Positions 1 to 7,305 of a DNA stretch of 64,000 nt are shown one piece after another (position 1 is the first letter of the stretch; each line of letters opens with the position of its first letter). Source of the DNA: Kriegella aquimaris (lineage in GTDB: Bacteria; Bacteroidota; Bacteroidia; Flavobacteriales; Flavobacteriaceae); assembly GCF_900103215.1 (NCBI RefSeq), contig NZ_FNGV01000010.1:124001-188000 (forward strand), in the 5' to 3' direction. A model generated the notes under the pieces. The model made no database searches. It worked only from the letters and a program-made list of their open reading frames with translations, and was not told the DNA's origin. The translations under genes were made by a program, and so were the position numbers.

Positions 1-497
1 CCGAAAAAATATGGCCTGAATCCATTCGATCGACGGCTTCTGAAAAAACGACACAAATTAAGCGGTATATTGATCTTGTCAAATCAGAAAAAGGAAACCC
101 GGAGAGCGGAAAATCAGTTTACCAGAATGCCTGTGGCGCCTGCCATCGACTTTTCGGCCAAGGTGGGTCTATCGGACCGGAACTTACAGGTTATGAAAGG
201 CGAAATTATGGCAATATGATTTCGCAGGTCGTCGACCCTAGTGCCGATATTAGGGAAGGATATGCCAGTTACACTTTGAAAACAAAAGACGGAAGAACCA
301 TAGTCGGTTTTCTGACTTCACGTAGCGAAATGAATGTTAGTGTAAAACCATACGGAGGGGAAACAATGCAATTTTCCACGGATCAGATTCTTAGCATGGA
401 ACCCGAAGAACACTCGCTTATGCCCGAGGGCCTTCTCGATAAATTGACCGATGAAGATGTTAAGAATCTGTTTGCTTATATCATGAAGAAAGAGTAG
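1..497 (+). CDS. C-terminal part of a haem-binding-domain c-type cytochrome (5' end outside window)
   Basis: The frame is open from base 3 to the stop at 497, with no start in the window. Near its beginning is a CxxCH haem-attachment motif (CGACH, about bases 150-164), followed by GGSIGPELTGY, in which Pro/Gly-rich residues precede the usual distal segment. The rest (VVDPSADIREGYASYTLKTKDGR, then a short beta-rich stretch and a C-terminal helix ending LFAYIMKKE) matches the 'putative haem-binding domain' found at the end of large membrane-dehydrogenase-like cytochromes in Planctomycetes and Bacteroidota. It probably acts in the periplasm as an electron acceptor for sugar oxidation; that role is inferred from the family and from the sugar-related neighbours. 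Only about 164 residues are visible, so the partner domains are unknown. Confidence 0.8.
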   Translation, partial: EKIWPESIRSTASEKTTQIKRYIDLVKSEKGNPESGKSVYQNACGACHRLFGQGGSIGPELTGYERRNYGNMISQVVDPSADIREGYASYTLKTKDGRTIVGFLTSRSEMNVSVKPYGGETMQFSTDQILSMEPEEHSLMPEGLLDKLTDEDVKNLFAYIMKKE

Positions 498-500
498 TGA

Positions 501-611
501 ATACCCCATATCCTGTTTTTAGTAACGGATGACCAAAACTCGAATTGTAACTTGGTATTGGCCAATGCAAGAATTCATGAGCCGAATATTATGCAAAAAT
601 TTAAAAAATGA
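501..611 (+). pseudogene. N-terminal remnant of a sulfatase
   Basis: Directly after the cytochrome stop, the frame beginning at 501 encodes PHILFLVTDDQ and then RIHEPNIMQKFKK before a stop at 609-611. The first part matches the first beta-strand and metal-binding Asp-Asp of family S1 sulfatases (PNILFLVTDDQ pattern). The second part matches the following 'IxTPNxDxLA' segment. The catalytic Cys/Ser signature and all the rest are missing, and there is no start codon, so this is a 36-codon relic. It suggests that a secreted sulfatase once stood between the cytochrome and the sugar isomerase. Confidence 0.6.
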
Positions 612-617
612 TAAATT

Positions 618-1580
618 ATGAAGTCTTCTAGACGTAATTTTATTAAAACGACATCGGCTGTGTCTGCCGGAGTCATAGTAAATCCATCACTTTTTGCTCG
701 CCAACAAAAAATTCAAGCGCCAAAATACCCTATCTGTGTTTTTAGTAAATGCTTGCAATTTCTTGATTATCCGCAACTTGGAGAAGCACTTGTAAAAATT
801 GGCTTTAATTCGGCAGAATTATCCGTAAGAAATAAAGGCCACGTTCTCCCCGAAAATGTTGCAAAGGACCTTCCGAAGGCAATAAAAATTCTTCAACAAT
901 CAGGAATTACCGTGCCCATGATGGTCACAGGAATTAATAATCCTGATGAGCCACTTACGGAAAGAGTGCTCGGGACAGCGTCAGAACATGGTGTAGGTTA
1001 TTATAGGATGGGATATTTACATTATGACCCCAAAAAGTCGATAATGGAGAATCTCGATTCCCATAGGAAAGTATTTGATAAACTTGAAAAGCTCAACAGA
1101 AAATTCGGTATTCAAGGCTGTTATCAAAATCATGCCGGAACAGGTGTTGGTGGACCCGTATGGGATCTTTATTGGCTTTTAAAAGACTTTGACCCTGAGT
1201 ATGTCGGTGTTCAATACGATATACGTCATGCAATTGTTGAAGGGGCGAAATCTTGGCCGTTAGGGTTAGACCTTCTCTCCCCATGGATTAAAACTTGGGC
1301 GATTAAAGACTTTGATTGGAAAACGCTAAATGGAAAATCAATAATAGAAAACGTGCCATTAGGTGATGGTGTCGTAGATTTTGATGCGTACCTTGAGGAA
1401 GCGATCAAGCATAAAATTATTCGCCCGACAACTATCCATTATGAGTATGATCTTGGAGGGGCTGAACATGGTAAGAAAAACCCAACCATGGGAATAGCTG
1501 AAATTTCGAATTATATGAAAAATGATTTGGTTTGGTTAAAAAATAAATATAAGAGTCATAATATCCTCGACCTTTTTTGA
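618..1580 (+). CDS. Tat-exported sugar phosphate isomerase/epimerase (TIM barrel)
   Basis: This 320-residue protein starts with SRRNFIKTTSAVSAG, a twin-arginine signal followed by a hydrophobic stretch, so it should be exported folded to the periplasm. The mature part is a TIM barrel of the AP-endonuclease-2/xylose-isomerase-like family. Visible strand-end residues include a Glu in FNSAELSV, the Asn-His in CYQNHAGT, the Asp-His in YDIRHAIVEG and the Glu in IHYEYDLGG, all consistent with a divalent-metal site. Length fits the family. It probably isomerises or epimerises a sugar or keto-sugar, but the substrate cannot be read from the sequence. It follows the cytochrome and the sulfatase relic on the same strand, in keeping with extracytoplasmic sugar metabolism. 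Confidence 0.75.
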   Translation: MKSSRRNFIKTTSAVSAGVIVNPSLFARQQKIQAPKYPICVFSKCLQFLDYPQLGEALVKIGFNSAELSVRNKGHVLPENVAKDLPKAIKILQQSGITVPMMVTGINNPDEPLTERVLGTASEHGVGYYRMGYLHYDPKKSIMENLDSHRKVFDKLEKLNRKFGIQGCYQNHAGTGVGGPVWDLYWLLKDFDPEYVGVQYDIRHAIVEGAKSWPLGLDLLSPWIKTWAIKDFDWKTLNGKSIIENVPLGDGVVDFDAYLEEAIKHKIIRPTTIHYEYDLGGAEHGKKNPTMGIAEISNYMKNDLVWLKNKYKSHNILDLF

Positions 1581-1760
1581 TGTTACTAAGGCCGCAACCT
1601 AGCCGTCGGTAAGGTATTTCCCATTTATACATCGAGAAGTCTCAGAAAACCGAGAGACTTCCTTTATTCCATTTTCAATATAAATCAAAGGTCAAAGAAT
1701 TTAACTTTCTGTTAAGATTATATTAATGGGTGTGTTAAGGTGAAATCTACAATCTTTTAT

Positions 1761-1768
1761 TAAGTTTG
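1761..1768 (+). promoter_or_regulatory. possible -7 promoter element (TAAGTTTG)
   Basis: The octamer TAAGTTTG fits the Bacteroidota sigma-ABfr -7 consensus TAnnTTTG and lies 8 bases before the start codon of the next small gene, so the transcript would be almost leaderless. No convincing TTTG -33 element is visible at the right distance. Low confidence. Confidence 0.25.
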
Positions 1769-1776
1769 CGAACTAT

Positions 1777-2085
1777 ATGTTAAAAGGTCGCTTAAAACAT
1801 AGCATATCATATTTCTTGCTTGTCCTTTTCCTTTCTGTGAAAATGGCAGGTCTTCACGTATTGTCTCACTCTGATGATAAAGACCATGCGTTAAATTGTG
1901 CTATTTGCGACCATACTACTGCACATAACCAGGTTCCGGTTATCGCACCGGATTTACCGGATTTTAAAGTACATAAATTTGAGGTTAGCTTTCTTCAAGA
2001 GGCTAATACACATTATACCTTTATTGGTGCCCGAACTTTAGATTCCGACCAATTATTTTCCAGACCTCCTCCTTTTTTACTATAG
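1777..2085 (+). CDS. small exported His/Cys-rich protein, probably metal-related
   Basis: This 102-residue protein has a basic start and a hydrophobic segment (SYFLLVLFLSVKMAGLHVL), so it is exported or membrane-anchored. It then shows a metal-binding-like cluster: HVLSHSDDKDHALNCAICDHTTAH, rich in His, Asp and two Cys in a CxxC spacing (residues about 28-51). The C-terminus is RPPPFLL. I do not recognise a named family. Small proteins of this layout often sit just before TonB receptors for metals in flavobacteria, and that is the context here (the receptor starts 250 bases downstream). A role in metal sensing or handover is inferred. The intervening 2086-2336 is AT-rich and shows no recognisable riboswitch or operator. 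Confidence 0.6.
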   Translation: MLKGRLKHSISYFLLVLFLSVKMAGLHVLSHSDDKDHALNCAICDHTTAHNQVPVIAPDLPDFKVHKFEVSFLQEANTHYTFIGARTLDSDQLFSRPPPFLL

Positions 2086-2336
2086 GCACCCCTATACATT
2101 CTTATTATTGATGATGGTTAATGAACATAAAAATATATGTCGTTTTTTCGATATATGGCTATGGATTCATATAATTGGATAATAGCACATTAAATTTTCT
2201 ACATTCATTAATAATAAAAAAAGGAAGCTCTAATCCGTAAGAACGGCAAGGTTTTTTTTACTTCCACTCATGTATTTGTATAGGTTGGCATAACCCTTTT
2301 TTTGGGTAATTATTCTAATCTTATAGTTCTCTCATT

Positions 2337-4712
2337 ATGTTTCATAAAATACTGAGCGTAGTGCTATTCTTTAGCCTAATCTCAATTGCGATAGCACAGG
2401 ATTCTTTTCAGATAAAAGGGTTTGTGATACACGCGGGCACATTACAACCTGCAGAAGGTGCAAATATTGTTGGGAAAAATCTTTTTGCAGTTACATCGGC
2501 AACAGGTGCTTTTACCATTAATAATGTGGTCGAAGGTACGTACAGGTTTACCATATCCCATATTGGTTGCGAATCTAAAACCATTAGTGTTGACGTGGGA
2601 CCAAATATGGACGAACTCAAGATTTTCTTAAACGAGTCTACGACAGAGCTTGATGAAGTACAGATTGAAGGGAAAACTAAGAAAAGGGAAGCCATGGAGG
2701 TCCCTGTTGTTACACATACCGTTTCTAAAGAATTTTTAGACAGCAATAGGGAAAACAGTCTTATGCAGACGCTTAAGAAGATTCCGGGGGTAAGTACTAT
2801 AAGCATTGGATCAGGCCAATCCAAACCGGTTATCAGAGGATTAGGATTCAATAGGATTGCTGTTGTTCAGAACGGAATTAAACACGAAGCCCAACAATGG
2901 GGCAACGACCATGGGCTTGAAATAGATCAATATGGTATCGAGAATATACAGATTATAAAAGGTCCTGCATCCCTAGTTTATGGCTCAGACGCAATTGCCG
3001 GAGTGGTTGATATTCAACCCAACGTAATTCCTTTCCAAAACTCGTTTACTGGGGAGGTAAACGTTCTGGGAGAAAGCAACAACGATTTGTTGGGTATTTC
3101 GGCGGGCGTTCAAGGAAGAAAAGAAAAATGGTTTTATCGTGCGCGCCTAACCTATAGGGATTATGGAGATTACAAAGTACCAACGGATCAAATCAATTAC
3201 GAAAATTACATTTTCACCCTACACGAAAATAATTTAAGAAATACAGCTGGAAAAGAGGCCAATGCCAGCTTTAGTGTTGGCTATGTTTCAGATAAGATGA
3301 AATCAGAAACTTTCTTCAGTAGTGTAAATGCCAAAAACGGTTACTTTGCTAATGCCCATGGTCTAGAAGCCAGAGCCTCCAGTATAGATTTTGATAGTTC
3401 CAATAGAGATATTGACCTTCCATATCAAACGGTTAATCATTTTAAAGTGATGAATAGCATCACTTTAGCATTCGAAAATCATACGCTTAAGTTCGATTTA
3501 GGTTATCAAACTAATTATAGGGAAGAACATACAGAACCAACACCTCATGGGTACATGCCAAAACCTTCAAGCACGAAAGAGCGAGTGTTTCATAAAAACA
3601 CATTTTCATTGAATGCCAAAGACTCCTTTAAACCTAATGATAGACATGATTTGGTTGCAGGAATAAATACAGAATTTCAAGACAACAAAATAGATGGGTG
3701 GGGATTTTTAATTCCAGAATATAACCGTTTTACTATCGGAGCATTTGCTTATGATCAATATGAAATTCGTTCAAATTTTCATCTTTTAGCAGGCATTCGT
3801 TATGATTATGGGCGAATACGGAGTAAATCTTATTACGATTGGTTTCCGTCTACCATTGATAATGCCAACGGTTCTATTTCATATGTGTATTTACAAAGAG
3901 CTCAAGACAAAACCTTGGATTTTGATAATGTCAGTGGTTCTGTTGGGCTTAGTTATATAAATAAAAACACCACATATAAAATAAATGTTGGCAAGAGTTT
4001 TAGAATGCCTTTGGCTAATGAGTTGGCTTCTGACGGTGTTTTTTATAGCATGTACCGTTATGAAAGAGGAAATTTAGATTTAGACCCCGAAGAATCGTAT
4101 CAATTGGATATTGATATTGACCATACTGCCGAGTTGTTTAGCGTTGGTGTTAGTCCTTTCCTTAATTTTTTCGAAAACTATATCTATTTAAACCCAACAT
4201 CGGAATACAACGAAACACAACAGATTTACGAGTACACACAAGCCAAGGTTTTTAGGTTTGGAGGTGAACTAAGGGCAAGTACTACAGTACTTAAAAAATT
4301 AAAATTAGATGCTTCTGCCGAATACGTTTTTGCCAGACAAACCAGTGGCCCAAAGAAAGATTTTACCCTTCCTTTTTCACCACCACTGTCAGGGTTATTC
4401 TCGGCCAATTATCAATTTAAAGATTTTCTTTTCTTTAATAAACCACAACTTATTGCCGATTATCGAATTACGGCAGCGCAAAATGAAATTGTACCTCCTG
4501 AAAAAACAACGGAAGGCTATCACGTTGTAAACATGTCGTTTATGACAGAAATGAACGTGTTTAAAAATAGTTCGCCTGTTCAAATGCGCATCAAACTCAA
4601 TAATGTATTCAATACCAAATATTTTGATCATACCAGTTTCTATAGGTTAATAGAGGTGCCTGAGCCTGGCAGAAATATATCAATATCAGTAACAGTACCC
4701 TTTGGTAAATAA
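2337..4712 (+). CDS. TonB-dependent outer membrane receptor, probably for zinc or another metal
   Basis: This 791-residue protein has a signal peptide (MFHKILSVVLFFSLISIAIAQ) and a carboxypeptidase-regulatory-like domain (about 22-110). A plug domain follows (about 115-230; IPGVSTISIGSGQSKPVIRG and IKGPASLVYGSDAIAGVVDI), then a beta-barrel ending in a terminal aromatic-type strand (ISISVTVPFGK). The plug segment WGNDHGLEIDQYGIENIQII resembles the ZnuD/heavy-metal group of receptors, where a 'DHA.. D' stretch precedes the receptor signature. His-containing loops such as YREEHTEPTPHGYM are consistent with metal capture. It is not a SusC, as it lacks a SusD partner and is much shorter. The His-rich DUF4625 lipoproteins downstream form an apparent operon with it (29 bases to the first possible ATG). 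Substrate assignment is inference. Confidence 0.85.
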   Translation: MFHKILSVVLFFSLISIAIAQDSFQIKGFVIHAGTLQPAEGANIVGKNLFAVTSATGAFTINNVVEGTYRFTISHIGCESKTISVDVGPNMDELKIFLNESTTELDEVQIEGKTKKREAMEVPVVTHTVSKEFLDSNRENSLMQTLKKIPGVSTISIGSGQSKPVIRGLGFNRIAVVQNGIKHEAQQWGNDHGLEIDQYGIENIQIIKGPASLVYGSDAIAGVVDIQPNVIPFQNSFTGEVNVLGESNNDLLGISAGVQGRKEKWFYRARLTYRDYGDYKVPTDQINYENYIFTLHENNLRNTAGKEANASFSVGYVSDKMKSETFFSSVNAKNGYFANAHGLEARASSIDFDSSNRDIDLPYQTVNHFKVMNSITLAFENHTLKFDLGYQTNYREEHTEPTPHGYMPKPSSTKERVFHKNTFSLNAKDSFKPNDRHDLVAGINTEFQDNKIDGWGFLIPEYNRFTIGAFAYDQYEIRSNFHLLAGIRYDYGRIRSKSYYDWFPSTIDNANGSISYVYLQRAQDKTLDFDNVSGSVGLSYINKNTTYKINVGKSFRMPLANELASDGVFYSMYRYERGNLDLDPEESYQLDIDIDHTAELFSVGVSPFLNFFENYIYLNPTSEYNETQQIYEYTQAKVFRFGGELRASTTVLKKLKLDASAEYVFARQTSGPKKDFTLPFSPPLSGLFSANYQFKDFLFFNKPQLIADYRITAAQNEIVPPEKTTEGYHVVNMSFMTEMNVFKNSSPVQMRIKLNNVFNTKYFDHTSFYRLIEVPEPGRNISISVTVPFGK

Positions 4713-4784
4713 TAACCCGTAATCATTAAAATTTAGAACATGAAAACAAACCGTTTTAATTTAAACACCTTTAAAACAAATTTT

Positions 4785-5561
4785 ATGAAAACAAATCTAA
4801 AATCTTTGGCAATCATTGCATTTCTTGGTATTTTTTTACACTCCTGTAGTAGTGATGATGATGCTACCCCTGCTTTAAACGCACCCGAAATTTCTGATTT
4901 TGAATATGGTTCGGGAACCGACCATTCGACCGACCGTGTGGCCTACAAGGGCGCTGATATTCATTTAGAAGCTACAATTAATGCTGAAGCTACGGTAAGT
5001 AGTATCACGCTTGTTATTCACGCCCATGATGTAGAACCAGGTGAAGGCGAAGTGGAATGGGATTTTGAACAAGTATTTACAGATGCCAATTACTTAGTTA
5101 TTAATCCAACTTTCCATGAGCATATAGATATTCCGGCAGCAGCTCCAGCAGGCGAGTATCATATTGAATTATTGGTAACCGATGTGATGGGTAATAGTAC
5201 CGAAGTCGAAGGGCATGTTCAAGTTTTAGACCCAATTACCATTAGCGGTTTTGAAATGGATGAGTCCGTGGTGAGAGGCGAAGATTTTCATGTTGAATTT
5301 ATGATTGACGCAGTAAACGGAATTCACGAAGTTTTGGTTGATGTACATGGTCATGACCTACCTGTTGGTGAAGGTGAAGAAGAGTGGGATTTTGAAGGTG
5401 ATTTTTCTGAAAAATACCACGAGTTGACCGAAGGGGAGTTTCATGAGCATATAGATGTTCCGGCAACCGCTCCTGTAGGTGAGTATCATATTATATTTAC
5501 CATCGAAGACGAAGATGGCAATACCAAAGAATATGAAACACATATAGATGTTACGGCATAA
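4785..5561 (+). CDS. DUF4625 lipoprotein with two tandem domains
   Basis: A start at 4785 gives a clean lipoprotein signal (KSLAIIAFLGIFLHSCSSDD, lipobox Cys followed by Ser/Asp). An in-frame ATG at 4740 would add 15 polar residues and is less likely. After the signal, two homologous beta-sandwich units follow. Each carries the pattern VxxxxHxHDxxxGEGExEWDFE (one near residues 83-104 and one near 185-206), then FHEHIDxPAxAPxGEYHI and a D.xGNxxE strand. This fits DUF4625 as a duplicated domain. His, Asp and Glu density is high, so metal binding at the cell surface or periplasm is likely but not shown. It lies directly downstream of the TonB receptor and upstream of a second, single-domain paralogue. 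Confidence 0.75.
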   Translation: MKTNLKSLAIIAFLGIFLHSCSSDDDATPALNAPEISDFEYGSGTDHSTDRVAYKGADIHLEATINAEATVSSITLVIHAHDVEPGEGEVEWDFEQVFTDANYLVINPTFHEHIDIPAAAPAGEYHIELLVTDVMGNSTEVEGHVQVLDPITISGFEMDESVVRGEDFHVEFMIDAVNGIHEVLVDVHGHDLPVGEGEEEWDFEGDFSEKYHELTEGEFHEHIDVPATAPVGEYHIIFTIEDEDGNTKEYETHIDVTA

Positions 5562-5574
5562 TAAAAATAACAAC

Positions 5575-5606
5575 GCCGTATAGCGTTTCATTGCGATACG
5601 GCTTTT
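5575..5606 (+). terminator. probable intrinsic terminator or attenuator
   Basis: A hairpin with arms GCCGTAT (5575-5581) and ATACGGC (5596-5602) encloses a loop that also contains AGCG/GCG, and a short T tract follows. It falls between the two DUF4625 genes, so it could reduce rather than end transcription into the second gene. Confidence 0.6.
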
Positions 5607-5617
5607 AATATTGTTAA

Positions 5618-6094
5618 ATGAAATTTAAAACAAAATATTTTTACTTTTTGTTCATCATGCTATTGGCTTCATGTTCGAGTGATGATGGTATAGATAAAGA
5701 TGAAGAAAAACCCACCATTAACATTAATTATGACGGAGGGTTTCCACATGGTTGTGAAGAACTCGTAAGAGGAGAAACCTATGAATTTAGAGCTATGGTA
5801 ACAGACAATCAGGCTTTGGCTTCCTATGGTATAGATATCCATCACAATTTTGATCATCACACCCACGATGATCAAGTGGGAGAGTGCGACTTAGAGCCAA
5901 AGAAGGAGGCTGTAAATCCATTAATATTCATGGAAAATTATGCCATAGAAGATGGGTTGACCAGTTATGAGATAAACATTAGGATTACCCTTCCTATTGA
6001 TGCTGATACCGGTGATTACCACTGCTCGTTTTCTATAACAGATGCGACAGGATGGCAAAGTAGAACTTCGGTCGATATTAAAATTGTCGAATAA
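5618..6094 (+). CDS. DUF4625 lipoprotein, single domain
   Basis: This 158-residue lipoprotein has the signal TKYFYFLFIMLLASCSSDDG with the lipobox Cys at residue 19. The mature part resembles the units of the upstream protein: YDGGFPHGCEELVRGETYEFRAMV, then YGIDIHHNFDHHTHDDQVGEC, and a final sandwich strand LPIDADTGDYHCSFSITDATGW. The central loop is exceptionally His/Asp-rich (HHNFDHHTHDD), which suggests a metal-binding surface. Two extra Cys (in PHGCEE and VGECDLEP) might form a disulfide or bind metal. Its place after the TonB receptor suggests it helps load metal onto the receptor at the outer membrane, which is inference. Confidence 0.7.
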   Translation: MKFKTKYFYFLFIMLLASCSSDDGIDKDEEKPTININYDGGFPHGCEELVRGETYEFRAMVTDNQALASYGIDIHHNFDHHTHDDQVGECDLEPKKEAVNPLIFMENYAIEDGLTSYEINIRITLPIDADTGDYHCSFSITDATGWQSRTSVDIKIVE

Positions 6095-6150
6095 GTAATT
6101 TTAAGTGTTAGGGCTTGTGAAACTACGATAGCCGAGATAATTGCTGAATA

Positions 6151-6185
6151 AAAAAAGGCCGACTTTTTAAAGTCGGCCTTTTTTG
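6151..6185. terminator. strong bidirectional intrinsic terminator
   Basis: A perfect GC-rich stem (GGCCGACTTT pairing with AAAGTCGGCC) is flanked by an A run on the left and a T run on the right. It sits between the convergent DUF4625 gene (ending at 6094) and DUF1080 gene (ending at 6219), so it can end transcription from both sides. Confidence 0.85.
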
Positions 6186-6218
6186 TTTTTAATGGGTACG
6201 TTTGTAATTATTCCTTGA

Positions 6219-7016
6219 TTATAGTTTCTTGATTTTTATATTTCTGAACCAAATTGGACTTGAATGATCTTGCAGTCCGATATAACCCGTCTTGAATTTA
6301 CCATAATCAGCACTATTTTTCCATTTATCGGAATTTTTCTTTTCATACCATTCTTCTGTCCATGGCTTAAAAGAGAGCAACTTTTTTCCGTTCAGCCAAT
6401 GTTCGACCTTTTCAGGGGTAAATACGATTTTAGATGAATTCCACTCTCCTACAGGATGTAAAACTTTTTGTGATGCATCGGGTGGGTGCATCGCATAATC
6501 TGCGCCGGTTTGTTGCAAGGGCTTCAACTCTTCTGGATGCTCTGTATACCCTAAACTTGTATTGTAAGCGGTCAAATCATGTATTTTCGCATAATTTTCA
6601 TCATCGATAAGCTGATATTCGGGCGATACTTCCGGAGGGCCATCGTAGCCCTCTTTTAAATGGTAGAATATCCCACTGTTGCCACCTTCTGGAAGCTTCC
6701 ATTCAAGGTACAGTTCAAAATTGTCAAACTCTTCCGCCCCATAAATAATATCCGTTCCACCTTTGTAGTCTTGTTCTAGTCCCAATTCGGTATCAAAGGT
6801 CAATGTACCATCTTTTACGACCCAGCCCGGTGGTAGCGAGTCGCCATTGTAGGCACGCCATCCAGTGGTGGTCTTGCCATCGAAAAGATAGATCCAGTCA
6901 TCCGTTTTTGAAATTTCATCCTTTGCGGTTTCGACTTCCTTACTCTCTTTTTTTGTTTCTGATTTGCAACTGGCCAGGACCATTGCAAATAAAAATAAGA
7001 CTATCGTTTTTTTCAT
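6219..7016 (-). CDS. DUF1080 (3-keto-disaccharide hydrolase-like) lipoprotein
   Basis: Starting at 7016 gives 265 residues with a lipoprotein signal (KKTIVLFLFAMVLASCKSE). A longer frame to 7061 adds only a polar leader. The mature part is the concanavalin-like DUF1080 domain: WIYLFDGKTTTGWRAY near the start, GPPEVSPEYQLIDD and NSGIFYHL in the core, and GYIGLQDHSSPIWFRNIKI at the end, which is the family's hallmark C-terminal strand. Members have been linked to cleavage of 3-keto-glycosides. That would fit the neighbouring cytochrome and sugar isomerase, because 3-keto sugars arise by dehydrogenation. Substrate is unknown. The gene is on the opposite strand to the cytochrome. Confidence 0.85.
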   Translation of the reverse strand: MKKTIVLFLFAMVLASCKSETKKESKEVETAKDEISKTDDWIYLFDGKTTTGWRAYNGDSLPPGWVVKDGTLTFDTELGLEQDYKGGTDIIYGAEEFDNFELYLEWKLPEGGNSGIFYHLKEGYDGPPEVSPEYQLIDDENYAKIHDLTAYNTSLGYTEHPEELKPLQQTGADYAMHPPDASQKVLHPVGEWNSSKIVFTPEKVEHWLNGKKLLSFKPWTEEWYEKKNSDKWKNSADYGKFKTGYIGLQDHSSPIWFRNIKIKKL

Positions 7017-7093
7017 AAGTTTTAATTTTATTGGATTTTTTGATTTATTCCGGCAATTCAAATTTACAACAGACTTTTAAATCTGCCGTAAAT

Positions 7094-7123
7094 TTTTATG
7101 CCATCCAATTTTATGCCATCCAA
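7094..7123. repeat. perfect 15-bp tandem duplication
   Basis: TTTTATGCCATCCAA occurs twice in direct succession (7094-7108 and 7109-7123), immediately beyond the stop codon of the SusD remnant. It may be a scar of the deletion or slippage that removed the rest of that locus. Confidence 0.8.
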
Positions 7124-7125
7124 AA

Positions 7126-7300
7126 TTAAGAAAGTGTTGGATCAAAGGTGCCTCCCCAGTTGATATTCTGTTCCAATTCAGGATTTCTATCCAAAACATC
7201 TTTTTGAATAGGGAAGAAATAATAGTTCTCAGGAAGTGTGCTTTCCTGTACTCCCGAGCGCGGAACCTGTAATACGGAATACTTGAATTTTACTGCAAAA
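7126..7300 (-). pseudogene. C-terminal remnant of a SusD/RagB lipoprotein
   Basis: Reading the minus strand down to the TAA at 7126-7128 gives LPENYYFFPIQKDVLDRNPE followed by LEQNINWGG and a stop. This is the typical C-terminal signature of SusD proteins (FFPIPxxExDxNPNLxQNxGW). About 58 residues remain, and the reading frame simply runs in from the glycoside hydrolase's 3' end at about 7300 with no start. The rest of the gene is absent. It shows that a SusC/SusD pair once adjoined the hydrolase at 7306-9285. Confidence 0.7.
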
Positions 7301-7305
7301 AGGAA

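Noticed and set aside
2086-2336. Cobalamin riboswitch or Zur box before the TonB receptor
   Set aside because: No B12 box, no conserved multi-stem fold and no clean palindrome could be found, only short weak stems.
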